The notes under the pieces are model-generated. The model searched no databases and was not told the DNA's origin. It saw only the letters and a program-made list of their open reading frames with translations. Below are positions 32,884-41,738 of a stretch of DNA of 64,000 nt, piece by piece. A program made the position numbers and the translations under genes. Each line of letters starts with the position of its first letter. The stretch's first letter is position 1. This DNA comes from Reyranella humidisoli (GTDB lineage Bacteria; Pseudomonadota; Alphaproteobacteria; Reyranellales; Reyranellaceae): the NCBI RefSeq assembly GCF_019039055.1, contig NZ_JAHOPB010000002.1, positions 1-64,000 of the forward strand, written 5' to 3'.

Positions 32884-34305
32884 GTGCAGACCGACGTTCC
32901 CGCTCGCCTCGACCGCCTGCCGTGGAGCCGTTTCCACCGGCTGGTCGTCGTTGCGCTGGGCATCACCTGGATTCTCGACGGGCTGGAGGTGACGCTGGCG
33001 GGCTCGGTGGCAGCGGCACTGCAGACCAGCCCGCGCCTGCAGCTTACGGCCGAACAGGTCGGCCTGACCGGCAGCGCCTATCTTGCGGGCGCGGTGCTGG
33101 GCTCGCTGTTCTTCGGGCATCTCACGGATCGGCTGGGCCGCAAGAAGCTCTTCAACGTGACGCTGGGCGTCTATCTGGTCGCGACGGCGGCGACGGCCTT
33201 CTCATGGGATTTCTACAGCTTCCTGTTCTTTCGCTTCCTGACGGGCGCCGGCATCGGCGGCGAATACTCCGCCATCAACTCGGCGATCCAGGAATTGATC
33301 CCGGCGCGGCTGCGCGGCCGCATCGATCTCGCGATCAACGGCAGCTTCTGGATCGGCGCGGCCGGCGGCGCGCTGCTGTCGGTCTGGTTGCTCGATCCCA
33401 ACGTGCTCGATCCCGACATGGGCTGGCGGGTGGCCTTCGGCTCCGGCGCGGTGCTTGGCTTGATGATCCTCTTCCTGCGTCGCTATCTGCCGGAAAGCCC
33501 GCGCTGGTTGATGATCCACGGCAAGCCGCGCGAGGCGGAGGGTGTCGTCGAGGAAATCGAGGCGCGGGTGGAGGCCGACACGGGCAAGAAGCTGGCGCCG
33601 GTGACGCAGTGGCTGACGCTCGGCGATCCGCACAAGACGACGATGGTCTCCGTCGCGCGGACCCTGCTCAAGCACTATCGCAGCCGCACGACCCTCGGCC
33701 TGGTGCTGATGGCCTCGCAGGCCTTCGTCTACAACGCGATCTTTTTCACCTACGCGCTGATCCTCACCAGGTTCTACAACGTGCCGGGCGACAAGGTCGG
33801 GCTCTACATCCTGCCTTTCGCGATCGGCAATTTTCTGGGCCCGCTGCTACTCGGGCCGCTGTTCGACACGCTGGGGCGCCGGCACATGATCACGGCCACC
33901 TACGCGATCTCGGGCGTACTGCTGGCGGTGACGGGCTGGATGTTCCATGCCGGCCATCTCGATGCCACGACGCAGACGGCGATGTGGAGCGTCGTCTTCT
34001 TCTTCGCCTCGGCGGCGGCCAGTGCCGCCTATCTCACGGTGGGCGAGTGCTTCCCGCTGGAGATCCGCGCACTCACCATTGCGCTCTTCTACGCCTTCGG
34101 CACCCTGTTCGGCGGCGTCGGCGGGCCGTGGCTGTTCGGCGTGCTGATCGCCGGCGGCAGCTCCGGCGAGATCATGTGGGGCTATATGCTCGGCGCCGTG
34201 CTGATGCTGACGGCATCGCTGGTCACCCTGAAGCTCGGCGTCGCGGCGGAGTGCAAGTCGCTGGAGGAGGTGGCGCCACCCCTCTCCAGCGAACAGCGTC
34301 TTTAG
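32884..34305 (+). CDS. MFS transporter, metabolite:H+ symporter type
   Basis: 473 residues, 12 helices. Helix 1 carries ITWILDGLEVTLAGSV with the acidic residues typical of sugar/aromatic-acid symporters; the loop 2-3 motif is FGHLTDRLGRKKLF, helix 4 has FRFLTGAGIGGEYSAINSA and loop 6 RRYLPESPRWL. The substrate cannot be set. Start GTG 32884. Its stop (34303-34305) is immediately followed by the stop of the convergent GST gene with no base between. Confidence 0.9.
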   Translation: MQTDVPARLDRLPWSRFHRLVVVALGITWILDGLEVTLAGSVAAALQTSPRLQLTAEQVGLTGSAYLAGAVLGSLFFGHLTDRLGRKKLFNVTLGVYLVATAATAFSWDFYSFLFFRFLTGAGIGGEYSAINSAIQELIPARLRGRIDLAINGSFWIGAAGGALLSVWLLDPNVLDPDMGWRVAFGSGAVLGLMILFLRRYLPESPRWLMIHGKPREAEGVVEEIEARVEADTGKKLAPVTQWLTLGDPHKTTMVSVARTLLKHYRSRTTLGLVLMASQAFVYNAIFFTYALILTRFYNVPGDKVGLYILPFAIGNFLGPLLLGPLFDTLGRRHMITATYAISGVLLAVTGWMFHAGHLDATTQTAMWSVVFFFASAAASAAYLTVGECFPLEIRALTIALFYAFGTLFGGVGGPWLFGVLIAGGSSGEIMWGYMLGAVLMLTASLVTLKLGVAAECKSLEEVAPPLSSEQRL

Positions 34306-35034
34306 CTAGGCGACACGAACCGGCCGGGCGCGTTGATTATAGAGCATCTTGCGAATGCGCTCCTGCTCCTCGGGCGGCAGCTTCTCGCGATCGACAGAGA
34401 AGTCGGCGCCGACCGCCATGCCCTTCTGGACGGCGGGACGCGCACCCAGTTCCTCGAACCAGCGCTTGAAGTAGGGGAACTCCTCGATGTCCTGCCCCTG
34501 GAATTTCCAGTTCACCGTCCACGGATAACAGATCATGTCCGCGATCGTGTACTGGTCGCCCGCCAGGTACTTGTGCTTGTAGAGGCGGTTGTTCAGCACG
34601 CCGTAGAGGCGGTTCACCTCGTCGGTGAAGCGCGTGATGGCGTACTTCTGATCGCCTTCCTTGGCTTGGTCGACCCGGCGGAAGTGCCCGCATTCGCCGC
34701 TCTTCGGGCCCTGGTTGGCCATCTGCCAGATCAGCCACTGGTTTACTTCGTGCCTGGTCCGCAGGTCTTGCGGATAGAACTTCCCGGCCTTCTCGGCGAC
34801 GTACATCATGATCGCGCCGGACTCGAACACGACCAGTGGCTTGCCGCCATCGGCCGGAGCGTTGTCGACCATCACCGGCATGCGATGGTTGGGATTCATC
34901 TCCAGGAAGGCGTCCGTGAACTGGTCGCCCTGTCCGATGTTTACCGGCACGACCTTGTAGGGCAGGCCGCATTCCTCCAGCAGGATGGTGACCTTCTTGC
35001 CGTTGGGTGTCGGCCAATAGTGCAGATCGATCAT
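34306..35034 (-). CDS. yfcG: YfcG-like glutathione S-transferase / disulphide oxidoreductase
   Basis: 242 residues. The thioredoxin-fold N terminus reads MIDLHYWPTPNGKKVTILLE, where the T-P-N-G replaces a catalytic Cys as in E. coli YfcG. GSH-binding elements are HRMPVMVD and VFESGAIMMYVAEK (Glu-Ser, about residue 70). The helical domain contains WLIWQMANQGPK and YTIADMICYPW. YfcG-type proteins use two glutathiones to reduce disulphides. Convergent with the MFS gene with zero spacing. Confidence 0.88.
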   Translation of the reverse strand: MIDLHYWPTPNGKKVTILLEECGLPYKVVPVNIGQGDQFTDAFLEMNPNHRMPVMVDNAPADGGKPLVVFESGAIMMYVAEKAGKFYPQDLRTRHEVNQWLIWQMANQGPKSGECGHFRRVDQAKEGDQKYAITRFTDEVNRLYGVLNNRLYKHKYLAGDQYTIADMICYPWTVNWKFQGQDIEEFPYFKRWFEELGARPAVQKGMAVGADFSVDREKLPPEEQERIRKMLYNQRARPVRVA

Positions 35035-35146
35035 TGATATCCTCCGAAGTGCTGTTGGGTCTGACGGGTGGCGGGAGCCTCCGCCCGTCGTAGAGGCCCG
35101 TCAATGGTGTATGCTCGCCGCCAACGAACGGTTCGGGAGAAACGAC

Positions 35147-37453
35147 GTGGCGGATGGAAGCCGGGACGCAAGATCGATACGCCGCCTCGAGGATGCGCGT
35201 TTCCTCACCGGTCACGGCCGCTATGTCGAGGATATCGGCGAGCCCGCCGCGCTCCACGGTCATGTCCTGCGCTCGCCGCATGCCCATGCCCTGATCCGTT
35301 CGATCGACGTATCGTCCGCGGCCTCGATGCCGGGCGTGCATCTCGTCGCGACGGCGGACGATCTGGCGGCGGACGGTTTGGGCCACATGCCTTGCCTGGC
35401 CGCGGTCAAGCCGATGATCGTGCCGCCGCGACCGGCGCTGGCGACGGGCCGCGTGCGTCATGTCGGCGATCCGGTGTGCTTCGTCGTGGCCGACAGTGCG
35501 GAGATCGCGCGCGAGGCGGCGGAGCGGATCGAGATCGACTACGAGCCAATGCCGTCGGTAAGCCACGGCCGCACGGCACTGGCCGAGGGGGCGCCGGTGC
35601 TGTGGGACGAGGCGCCGGGCAATCTCGCCTACCATGTGCAGCGCGGCGACCACGCTGCCGTCGCCCAGGCAATGAAGAGCGCCGCGCACATCGTCGACGT
35701 CGACGTGACCAACAACCGTGTCATCGTGGTTCCGCTGGAGCCGCGTGCCGGCATCGCACGTTACGACCCGGCGACGGATACCATGGACCTTGAACTGACG
35801 GGGCAGGGGCTGCACGGCATCCGCCGCCAGCTCGCCGAATTCATCTTCAAGGTGGCGCCCGAGCGCATCCAGCTTCATGCGCCGGATGTCGGCGGCGGGT
35901 TCGGGATGAAGAACTTCCTTTATCCCGAATGGATCCTGCTTCTGTGGGCGGCGCGGCGCCTCAAGCGCCCGGTGCGCTGGCTGGCCGATCGCGCCGAGGA
36001 TTTCGTGATGGGCGCGCAGGGCCGCGACATCGAGGCGACGGCACGGATCGCGCTCGATGAGGCGGGACGCATCCTGGCGCTCGACGTGGCGATGGTCGCA
36101 AATCTCGGCGCCTACCTGTCGGGCAACGGGCCCGGCGCCTCGGTGGTCGCCGCCTCGACGGCGCAGGGCGGGGTCTATGACATTCCCGCGATCGCGGTCG
36201 ACGTGCGCGGGGCGCTTACCAACACGACGCCGGTCGATGCCTATCGCGGCGCCGGCAAGCCCGAGGCGAACTACATCGTCGAGCGTGCCATCGAGGCGGC
36301 GGCACGCGCACTGGGCCGCGATCCGGCCGATCTGCGGCGGCAGAACCTGATCGCCTCGTTCCCGTACAGGACCGCGATGGGCATGGCGATCGACTCCGGT
36401 GACTTCGTGGCCAATCTCGATGCCGCCGTGGCGCGGGCACCGGGCTTCGAAGCCCGGCGCGCCAATGCTCGCGCACGAGGACGTCTGCGTGGCCTCGGCG
36501 TCGCCTGCTTCCTCGAAACCTCGCGGGGCGCGCCCAACGAAGGCGCGGAGGTGCGGTTCGAGCCGGACGGCAGCGTAATGATCGCGGTCGGTACCGAGTC
36601 GAACGGGCAGGGGCACGAGACGTCCTTCGCGCAGATTGCCTCGAAGCATCTCGGCCTGCCGATCGAGACCTTCCGTTACGTCCAGGCCGATACGCGCGCG
36701 GTGAAAACCGGTGCCGGCCATGGCGGCGCGCGCTCGATGCACATGGGCGGCGCGGCATTGGTCAAGGCGATGGACGCAGCGCTGGCAAAAGCACGACGGC
36801 TCGCCGCGCATCTCCTGCAGGCGAACGAGCAGGAGATCGACTATGAGCGGGGGCGTTTCACGGTGCGTGGCAGCGATCGCGTCATCGACCTCGCGACGCT
36901 TGCCACCAGTGCGGGTGATGCCGCCAATCTTCCGGACGGCATGTCGCCCGGCCTGGGCGAGCATGTGCTGAACGTCACCGACGTCTTCACTTTCCCCAAC
37001 GGCTGTCATGTTGCCGAGGTCGAGATCGATCCGGAGACCGGTGCAACGGAGCTGCTGAGCTACATCGCGGTCGACGACTATGGCCGCCTGATCAACCCCA
37101 TGCTGACCGAGGGCCAGGTACAGGGCGGGCTTGCACAAGGCATTGGCCAGGCGATGCTGGAGCACACGGTCTACGATCCGGACTCAGGCCAGCTGCTCAC
37201 CGGCTCGCTGATGGATTACGCGCTGCCGCGCGCGACCGATCTGCCGTTCTTCGACATCGAATTGGTCGAGCGACCGACCGCCGCCAATCCGCTGGGTGTC
37301 AAGGGCTCCGGCCAGGCCGGCTGCATCGGCGCACCTCAGACCGTGATGGCCGCAATTCTCGACGCGCTACGGCACGCGGGCGTCGAGCGGCTGGAAATGC
37401 CTGCCACGCCCGCGCGTGTCTGGGAGGCTCTACAAGCTGGCAAGCCGCGCTGA
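35147..37453 (+). CDS. molybdenum hydroxylase large subunit (CoxL/xanthine dehydrogenase family)
   Basis: 768 residues. It binds molybdopterin cytosine dinucleotide and would hydroxylate an aldehyde or N-heterocycle. Visible: RRLEDARFLTGHGRYVEDI near the start, the first MPT motif DVGGGFGMKNF (about 247), the loop DAYRGAGKPEANY (about 363; the form II AYRGAG pattern, not the Cys motif of true CO dehydrogenase), and the C-terminal motif VKGSGQAGCIGAPQT (about 716), where the usual catalytic Glu position appears as Gln. GTG 35147 is chosen because GGAG lies 7 nt upstream. Neither the FAD nor the 2Fe-2S subunit gene is adjacent. Confidence 0.88.
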   Translation: MADGSRDARSIRRLEDARFLTGHGRYVEDIGEPAALHGHVLRSPHAHALIRSIDVSSAASMPGVHLVATADDLAADGLGHMPCLAAVKPMIVPPRPALATGRVRHVGDPVCFVVADSAEIAREAAERIEIDYEPMPSVSHGRTALAEGAPVLWDEAPGNLAYHVQRGDHAAVAQAMKSAAHIVDVDVTNNRVIVVPLEPRAGIARYDPATDTMDLELTGQGLHGIRRQLAEFIFKVAPERIQLHAPDVGGGFGMKNFLYPEWILLLWAARRLKRPVRWLADRAEDFVMGAQGRDIEATARIALDEAGRILALDVAMVANLGAYLSGNGPGASVVAASTAQGGVYDIPAIAVDVRGALTNTTPVDAYRGAGKPEANYIVERAIEAAARALGRDPADLRRQNLIASFPYRTAMGMAIDSGDFVANLDAAVARAPGFEARRANARARGRLRGLGVACFLETSRGAPNEGAEVRFEPDGSVMIAVGTESNGQGHETSFAQIASKHLGLPIETFRYVQADTRAVKTGAGHGGARSMHMGGAALVKAMDAALAKARRLAAHLLQANEQEIDYERGRFTVRGSDRVIDLATLATSAGDAANLPDGMSPGLGEHVLNVTDVFTFPNGCHVAEVEIDPETGATELLSYIAVDDYGRLINPMLTEGQVQGGLAQGIGQAMLEHTVYDPDSGQLLTGSLMDYALPRATDLPFFDIELVERPTAANPLGVKGSGQAGCIGAPQTVMAAILDALRHAGVERLEMPATPARVWEALQAGKPR

Positions 37454-37462
37454 CGGAGCCGG

Positions 37463-39067
37463 TCAGCCCACGGTTACCGGCGAGAAGTCGACGTACCAGC
37501 TCTTGGGGTGGACGTAGCCCTTCACCTTGGACGAGATCGCGTTCGGCCAGACGTCGTGGACGAACCAGACGAACACCGCCTGGTCGACCATGCGCGTGTT
37601 GATCTTCGCCAGCACCTTGTCGAGTTCCGCCGGGTCCGCCGTGCTGCGCGCCTCGGCGGCGAGCTTGTCGAACTCCGGATCGTTGATGTAGCCCCAGTTC
37701 GAGCCCCTGGGCGGAACCTGCTGGCTGTCGACGAAGCGCATGAAGGCATTGTGCGGGTCCATCGTGTTCCAGCTCACGTTGATGGCGCTGAACGCGGCGG
37801 CCTCGGGGGCCTTGGCGCCCTGGCGCATGAAGTTCAGCAGCGCGTTCCAGTCCATCACCTGGAACTCGAGATCGACGCCCACCTCGGCGAACTGCTGCTG
37901 GATGAACTCGTTCATGATCAGCGGATACATCTGGCCTGAGCCGGACGTCGAGATCGCGACCTTCAGCTTGAGCTTTTTCTGCGGCCCGTAGCCGGCCTCG
38001 GCCAGCAGCTTCTTCGCCTCCGCCGGATCGTAGCGGATCTTGAAGGTCGGGTTGCCGAACCACGGATGGTCGGCCGGCACGCAGCCGACGGCCGGCGCGG
38101 CGAGCCCGTTCAGGAGCTTCACCATGGCGTCGCGATCGACCGCGAGGTTCAGCGCCTTGCGCACGCGGATGTCGGCGGTCGGCGCACCCGGCAGCATGCT
38201 GAGCGTATAGGGCCACATGTGCGGGATGGCGTTCGTCTCGATCTTGCAGCCGGCGGCGCGCAGCTTGTCGAGCGAGTCGGGCGCGGGTGCCTCGATCCAG
38301 TCGACCCGGCCCGACAGGAGGGCGGCGGTGCGAGTGGAGACGTCGGGGATCGGCAGCAGCACCATGCGCTCGCTCTTTGGAAGGCGCGCCTTGTCCCAGT
38401 AGTCGTTGTTGCGCTCCAGCTCGGCGCGCTCGCGCGGTGTCCACGACTTCATCTTCCACGGGCCCGTGCCCGAGGGCGACTTGCGATAGGCCTGCCAGTC
38501 GCGGCCCACCTTCTCGAAATTGGCCGGACTCGAGATCGGGAACCGGTTGAGCAGCGACGGCATGATCGTGTCGACGCCCTTGGTCTGCAGCTCGACCTTG
38601 TAGTCGTCGATCTTGCGGTAGCCGACCAGCGGCCAGAGCGCCGCCAGCAGCACGCTGCGTCCGACGCGATCGAAGACCGCCGACTTGTCGTTGAGAGCGC
38701 GGTCGATGCTGAAGATCACCGCGTCGGCGTTGAAGTCCGATCCGTCGTGGAACTTCACGCCCTGACGCAGCTCGAAGATCCACTTCGTGGGGTCGGCCGG
38801 GTCCTGGTACCACTTGGTCGCCAGACCGGGCACCAGCTTCGCCGGTGCCGTCGCGGACGACAGGTCCCAGGCGACCAGCGGGTCGTACATCGTGTAGCCC
38901 ATGAAGCGGATGCCTTCGGTGCCCTGGTCGGGCGCGCCGTCGGTCGCCGGGATGTCGGCAAGTGTCATGGCGATGCGTAGGGTCGAGGGTTGTTGCGCTT
39001 TGGCCGAGCTTGCGCCGATGAAGGGAAGGGCGGTGCCGGCGAGTAGAGCGGCGCGACGGGTGAGCAT
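37463..39067 (-). CDS. ABC transporter substrate-binding protein, family 5 (oligopeptide/nickel type)
   Basis: 534 residues with a twin-arginine-containing leader (LTRRAALLAGTALPFIG). Family 5 features are FELRQGVKFHDGSDFNADAVIFS (about 100-122), SGTGPWKMKSW (about 175) and the long C-terminal lobe. Such proteins deliver peptides, opines or other amides to Dpp/Opp-type permeases, none of which is in the window. GGAGG lies 6 nt before ATG 39067. It is divergent from the amidase genes, which suggests its ligand may be an amide processed by them. Confidence 0.9.
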   Translation of the reverse strand: MLTRRAALLAGTALPFIGASSAKAQQPSTLRIAMTLADIPATDGAPDQGTEGIRFMGYTMYDPLVAWDLSSATAPAKLVPGLATKWYQDPADPTKWIFELRQGVKFHDGSDFNADAVIFSIDRALNDKSAVFDRVGRSVLLAALWPLVGYRKIDDYKVELQTKGVDTIMPSLLNRFPISSPANFEKVGRDWQAYRKSPSGTGPWKMKSWTPRERAELERNNDYWDKARLPKSERMVLLPIPDVSTRTAALLSGRVDWIEAPAPDSLDKLRAAGCKIETNAIPHMWPYTLSMLPGAPTADIRVRKALNLAVDRDAMVKLLNGLAAPAVGCVPADHPWFGNPTFKIRYDPAEAKKLLAEAGYGPQKKLKLKVAISTSGSGQMYPLIMNEFIQQQFAEVGVDLEFQVMDWNALLNFMRQGAKAPEAAAFSAINVSWNTMDPHNAFMRFVDSQQVPPRGSNWGYINDPEFDKLAAEARSTADPAELDKVLAKINTRMVDQAVFVWFVHDVWPNAISSKVKGYVHPKSWYVDFSPVTVG

Positions 39068-39183
39068 ACGAAACCTCCGTGGTTCCGTTCTACGAAGCAC
39101 GAAGCGAGCCATGGAAGATCCTCGGGCGAGCCACCCCGAAGCGTACTGGACGCGGCATGCTTCTTGCTGTTTTGCTGGCGATC

Positions 39184-40464
39184 ATGGCCGCGCTCAACAC
39201 GCTTACCGCTACCGAACTCGCGCAACGACTGGACTCCGGAGGGGCAACCGCCGAGGCGATCGTGCGCGCGCATCTCGACCGCATCGACCAACGCGACGCC
39301 GACGTGCTCGCCTGGTCGCATCTCGCGCGCGAGGCTGCCCTGGAAACCGCCAGGATGCTCGATCGCGGACCACGAAAGGGTCTGCTGCACGGCATTCCGA
39401 TGGGTGTGAAGGACATCATCGACTCCTTCGACCAGCCGACGACCTACGGTTCGCCGATCTACCGCACGCACCAGCCGCTGGCCGACGCCGCCACCGTGGC
39501 GCTGGCGCGCGAGGCCGGCGCTATCCTGCTCGGCAAGACCGTGACGACGGAGTTCGCCAACCGTCACCCCGGTCCTACGAAGAATCCGCACAATCCCGGG
39601 CATACACCGGGCGGCTCCTCGTCGGGCTCGGCCGCGGCGGTCGCGGACTTCCAGAGCGTGCTGGGTACCGGCACGCAGACCGGTGGCTCGGTCATCCGGC
39701 CCGCCGCCTTCTGCGGCGTCGTGGGCTACAAGCCGAGCTATGGCCATTTCGCGCCGGCGGGCATGAAGGCCAATACCGAGTGGCTGGACACGATCGGCGC
39801 CTATGCCCGCAGCGTCGAGGACATCGCGCTGTTTCGCGCGGCCCTGATGGCGTTGCCCTTCACGCCGATCGCAAAGATCGACCGGCCGCCGAGGATTGCC
39901 GTCGCTTTCACACATCATCGCCACGAGCTGTCGCCCGAAGGCACCCAGGCCGTGAACGATGCCGCGGCGGCTTTCGCGAAGGCTGGCGCGCAGGTGAGCG
40001 AGATCGAGTTGCCCGCGCCGGTGCGCGACATGACTGAAGGCCAGAAGACACTGTCAGCCTTCGACGGGCCGCGCGCCCATGCCGACGAGGCGCGACGCTT
40101 CCCCGGGCTGCTGAGCGAGAGCCTGAAGAAGGACAAGCTCGAAGCCGGTTCGAAGATCGACTACGAAACCTGGGTGGCCGCGCGAAAGCTCGGCGAGACC
40201 GGCCGCGCGGCGGTCGATTCTCTGTTCTCCGACATCGACGTCATCCTGACGGCGCCGGCCAAGGGCGAGGCGCCTCCGGGACTCGAACGAACGGGCGATG
40301 CCACTTTCAACCTTCTCTGGACCTATCTCTGGATGCCCTGCGTGACCCTGCCGTTGACCATGGGCCCGACCGGCCTGCCGGTCGGCATCCAGCTTGTCGG
40401 GCGCCAGCATGAGGATGCAGGCTTGCTCGACATCGCGGCCTGGGCACGGAGCGTGCTGTCATGA
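39184..40464 (+). CDS. amidase signature family protein, copy 1
   Basis: 426 residues. The amidase Ser-cisSer-Lys triad is visible: Lys in PMGVKDIIDSF (about residue 78), the Gly/Ser-rich loop PGGSSSGSAAAV (about 140-152) and the nucleophile Ser in TQTGGSVIRPA (about 170). It hydrolyses an amide to acid and ammonia. The start is uncertain: ATG 39184 lines up with the paralogue's start; an ATG at 39157 would add nine hydrophobic residues. The stop overlaps the next amidase start as ATGA. Confidence 0.9.
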   Translation: MAALNTLTATELAQRLDSGGATAEAIVRAHLDRIDQRDADVLAWSHLAREAALETARMLDRGPRKGLLHGIPMGVKDIIDSFDQPTTYGSPIYRTHQPLADAATVALAREAGAILLGKTVTTEFANRHPGPTKNPHNPGHTPGGSSSGSAAAVADFQSVLGTGTQTGGSVIRPAAFCGVVGYKPSYGHFAPAGMKANTEWLDTIGAYARSVEDIALFRAALMALPFTPIAKIDRPPRIAVAFTHHRHELSPEGTQAVNDAAAAFAKAGAQVSEIELPAPVRDMTEGQKTLSAFDGPRAHADEARRFPGLLSESLKKDKLEAGSKIDYETWVAARKLGETGRAAVDSLFSDIDVILTAPAKGEAPPGLERTGDATFNLLWTYLWMPCVTLPLTMGPTGLPVGIQLVGRQHEDAGLLDIAAWARSVLS

Positions 40465-41729
40465 AGCCGATCACCGCCGTCGAAGCCGTCGCCGCCATCG
40501 AGGCCGGCACGCTTACCTCCGAGAAGTTGGTGCGCGACTGCCTCGACCGTATCGCCGAGCGCGACGATGTCGTGAAGGCCTGGGTCCATCTCGATCCCGA
40601 CCAGGCGATCGCGCAGGCCAGGGCCGCCGATGCAGCCAGCGGTGGCCTGCTGTGCGGCATCCCGGTCGGCGTTAAGGATATCATCGACACCTACGACATG
40701 CCGACCGGCCACAACTCGCCGATTTTCGAAGGCAAGGTGCCGTTCGGCGATGCCGCCTGCGTGGCGCTCTGCCGGACCGAAAATGCCGTCATCATGGGCA
40801 AGACGGTGACGACCGAATTCGCCAACCGCCACCCCGGCGCGACGACCAATCCGCACAATCCCGCGCACACGCCGGGCGGCTCGTCGTCGGGTTCGGCCGC
40901 GGCGGTGGCCGATGGGCATGTGCCGCTGGCCTTTGGTACGCAGACCGGTGGCTCGGTGATCCGGCCCGCCGCCTATTGCGGCGTCGTGGGCTACAAGCCG
41001 ACCTTCGGTGACTTCAACCGCGTCGGCATCAAGATGCAGTGCCATTCGGTCGATACGCTGGGCCTGATGGCGCGCACGCTCGAGGACATCGCGCTGTTCC
41101 GCGCCGCCGTGCTGAAAATGCCGCCGGTACGCATCGACCGCGACATCGGCCGGCCGCGCATCGGTGTCTGCCGCTCGCCGGTCTGGGACCAGGCCGAGCC
41201 CGAGACAAAGGCACTGATCGAGGCGACGGCGACCCTGCTGTCCGACAAGGGCGCTTCGGTGGTCGACGTGTACTTTGCGCCGCAGTTCACCGACATCATC
41301 GACGACCATGCCGCGATCACCGGCTTCGAGAGCGTGCGCAACTATGCCGACGAGCGGCTGCGCAATCCCGACAAGGTGAGCGACGAGCTGATGAGCGGGC
41401 CGATGAAGCGCGGCCTCGCCGTCTCCTTCGAACGCTACGTCGCGGCCCAACGCAAGGCCACCGCCTTCAAGGCCCATGTCGATTCCCTGTTCGACAAGGT
41501 CGACCTGCTGTTGACGCCCAGCGCACCGGGCGAGGCGCCCAAGGGTCTCGCCGCGACCGGTGATCCGGTCTTCAACTCGATCTGGACGCTGGCCGGCACG
41601 CCCTGCGTAACGCTGCCCGCGGGTACCGGCCCGAACGGCCTGCCGCTTGGCGTCCAGCTCGTCGGCCTGCGCCACCACGACGACCGCATGCTTTCCCTTG
41701 CCGCCTGGGTGGCGGCGCATTTGAACTGA
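40461..41729 (+). CDS. amidase signature family protein, copy 2
   Basis: 422 residues, clear paralogue of the preceding gene: GVKDIIDTYDMPTG (Lys), VTTEFANRHPGATTNPHNP, PGGSSSGSAAAVADG and QTGGSVIRPAAYCGVVGYKP (Ser). Substrate-facing segments differ, so the two may split a substrate range. ATG 40461 overlaps the stop of copy 1, and the M20 hydrolase starts 9 bp after its stop, so all three genes form an operon. Confidence 0.92.
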   Translation: MKPITAVEAVAAIEAGTLTSEKLVRDCLDRIAERDDVVKAWVHLDPDQAIAQARAADAASGGLLCGIPVGVKDIIDTYDMPTGHNSPIFEGKVPFGDAACVALCRTENAVIMGKTVTTEFANRHPGATTNPHNPAHTPGGSSSGSAAAVADGHVPLAFGTQTGGSVIRPAAYCGVVGYKPTFGDFNRVGIKMQCHSVDTLGLMARTLEDIALFRAAVLKMPPVRIDRDIGRPRIGVCRSPVWDQAEPETKALIEATATLLSDKGASVVDVYFAPQFTDIIDDHAAITGFESVRNYADERLRNPDKVSDELMSGPMKRGLAVSFERYVAAQRKATAFKAHVDSLFDKVDLLLTPSAPGEAPKGLAATGDPVFNSIWTLAGTPCVTLPAGTGPNGLPLGVQLVGLRHHDDRMLSLAAWVAAHLN

Positions 41730-41738
41730 GGCGACGAC

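Noticed and set aside
34337-37165. 942-codon minus-strand frame antisense to the molybdenum hydroxylase gene
   Set aside because: Shadow frame; its last part also overlaps the GST gene in a different frame.
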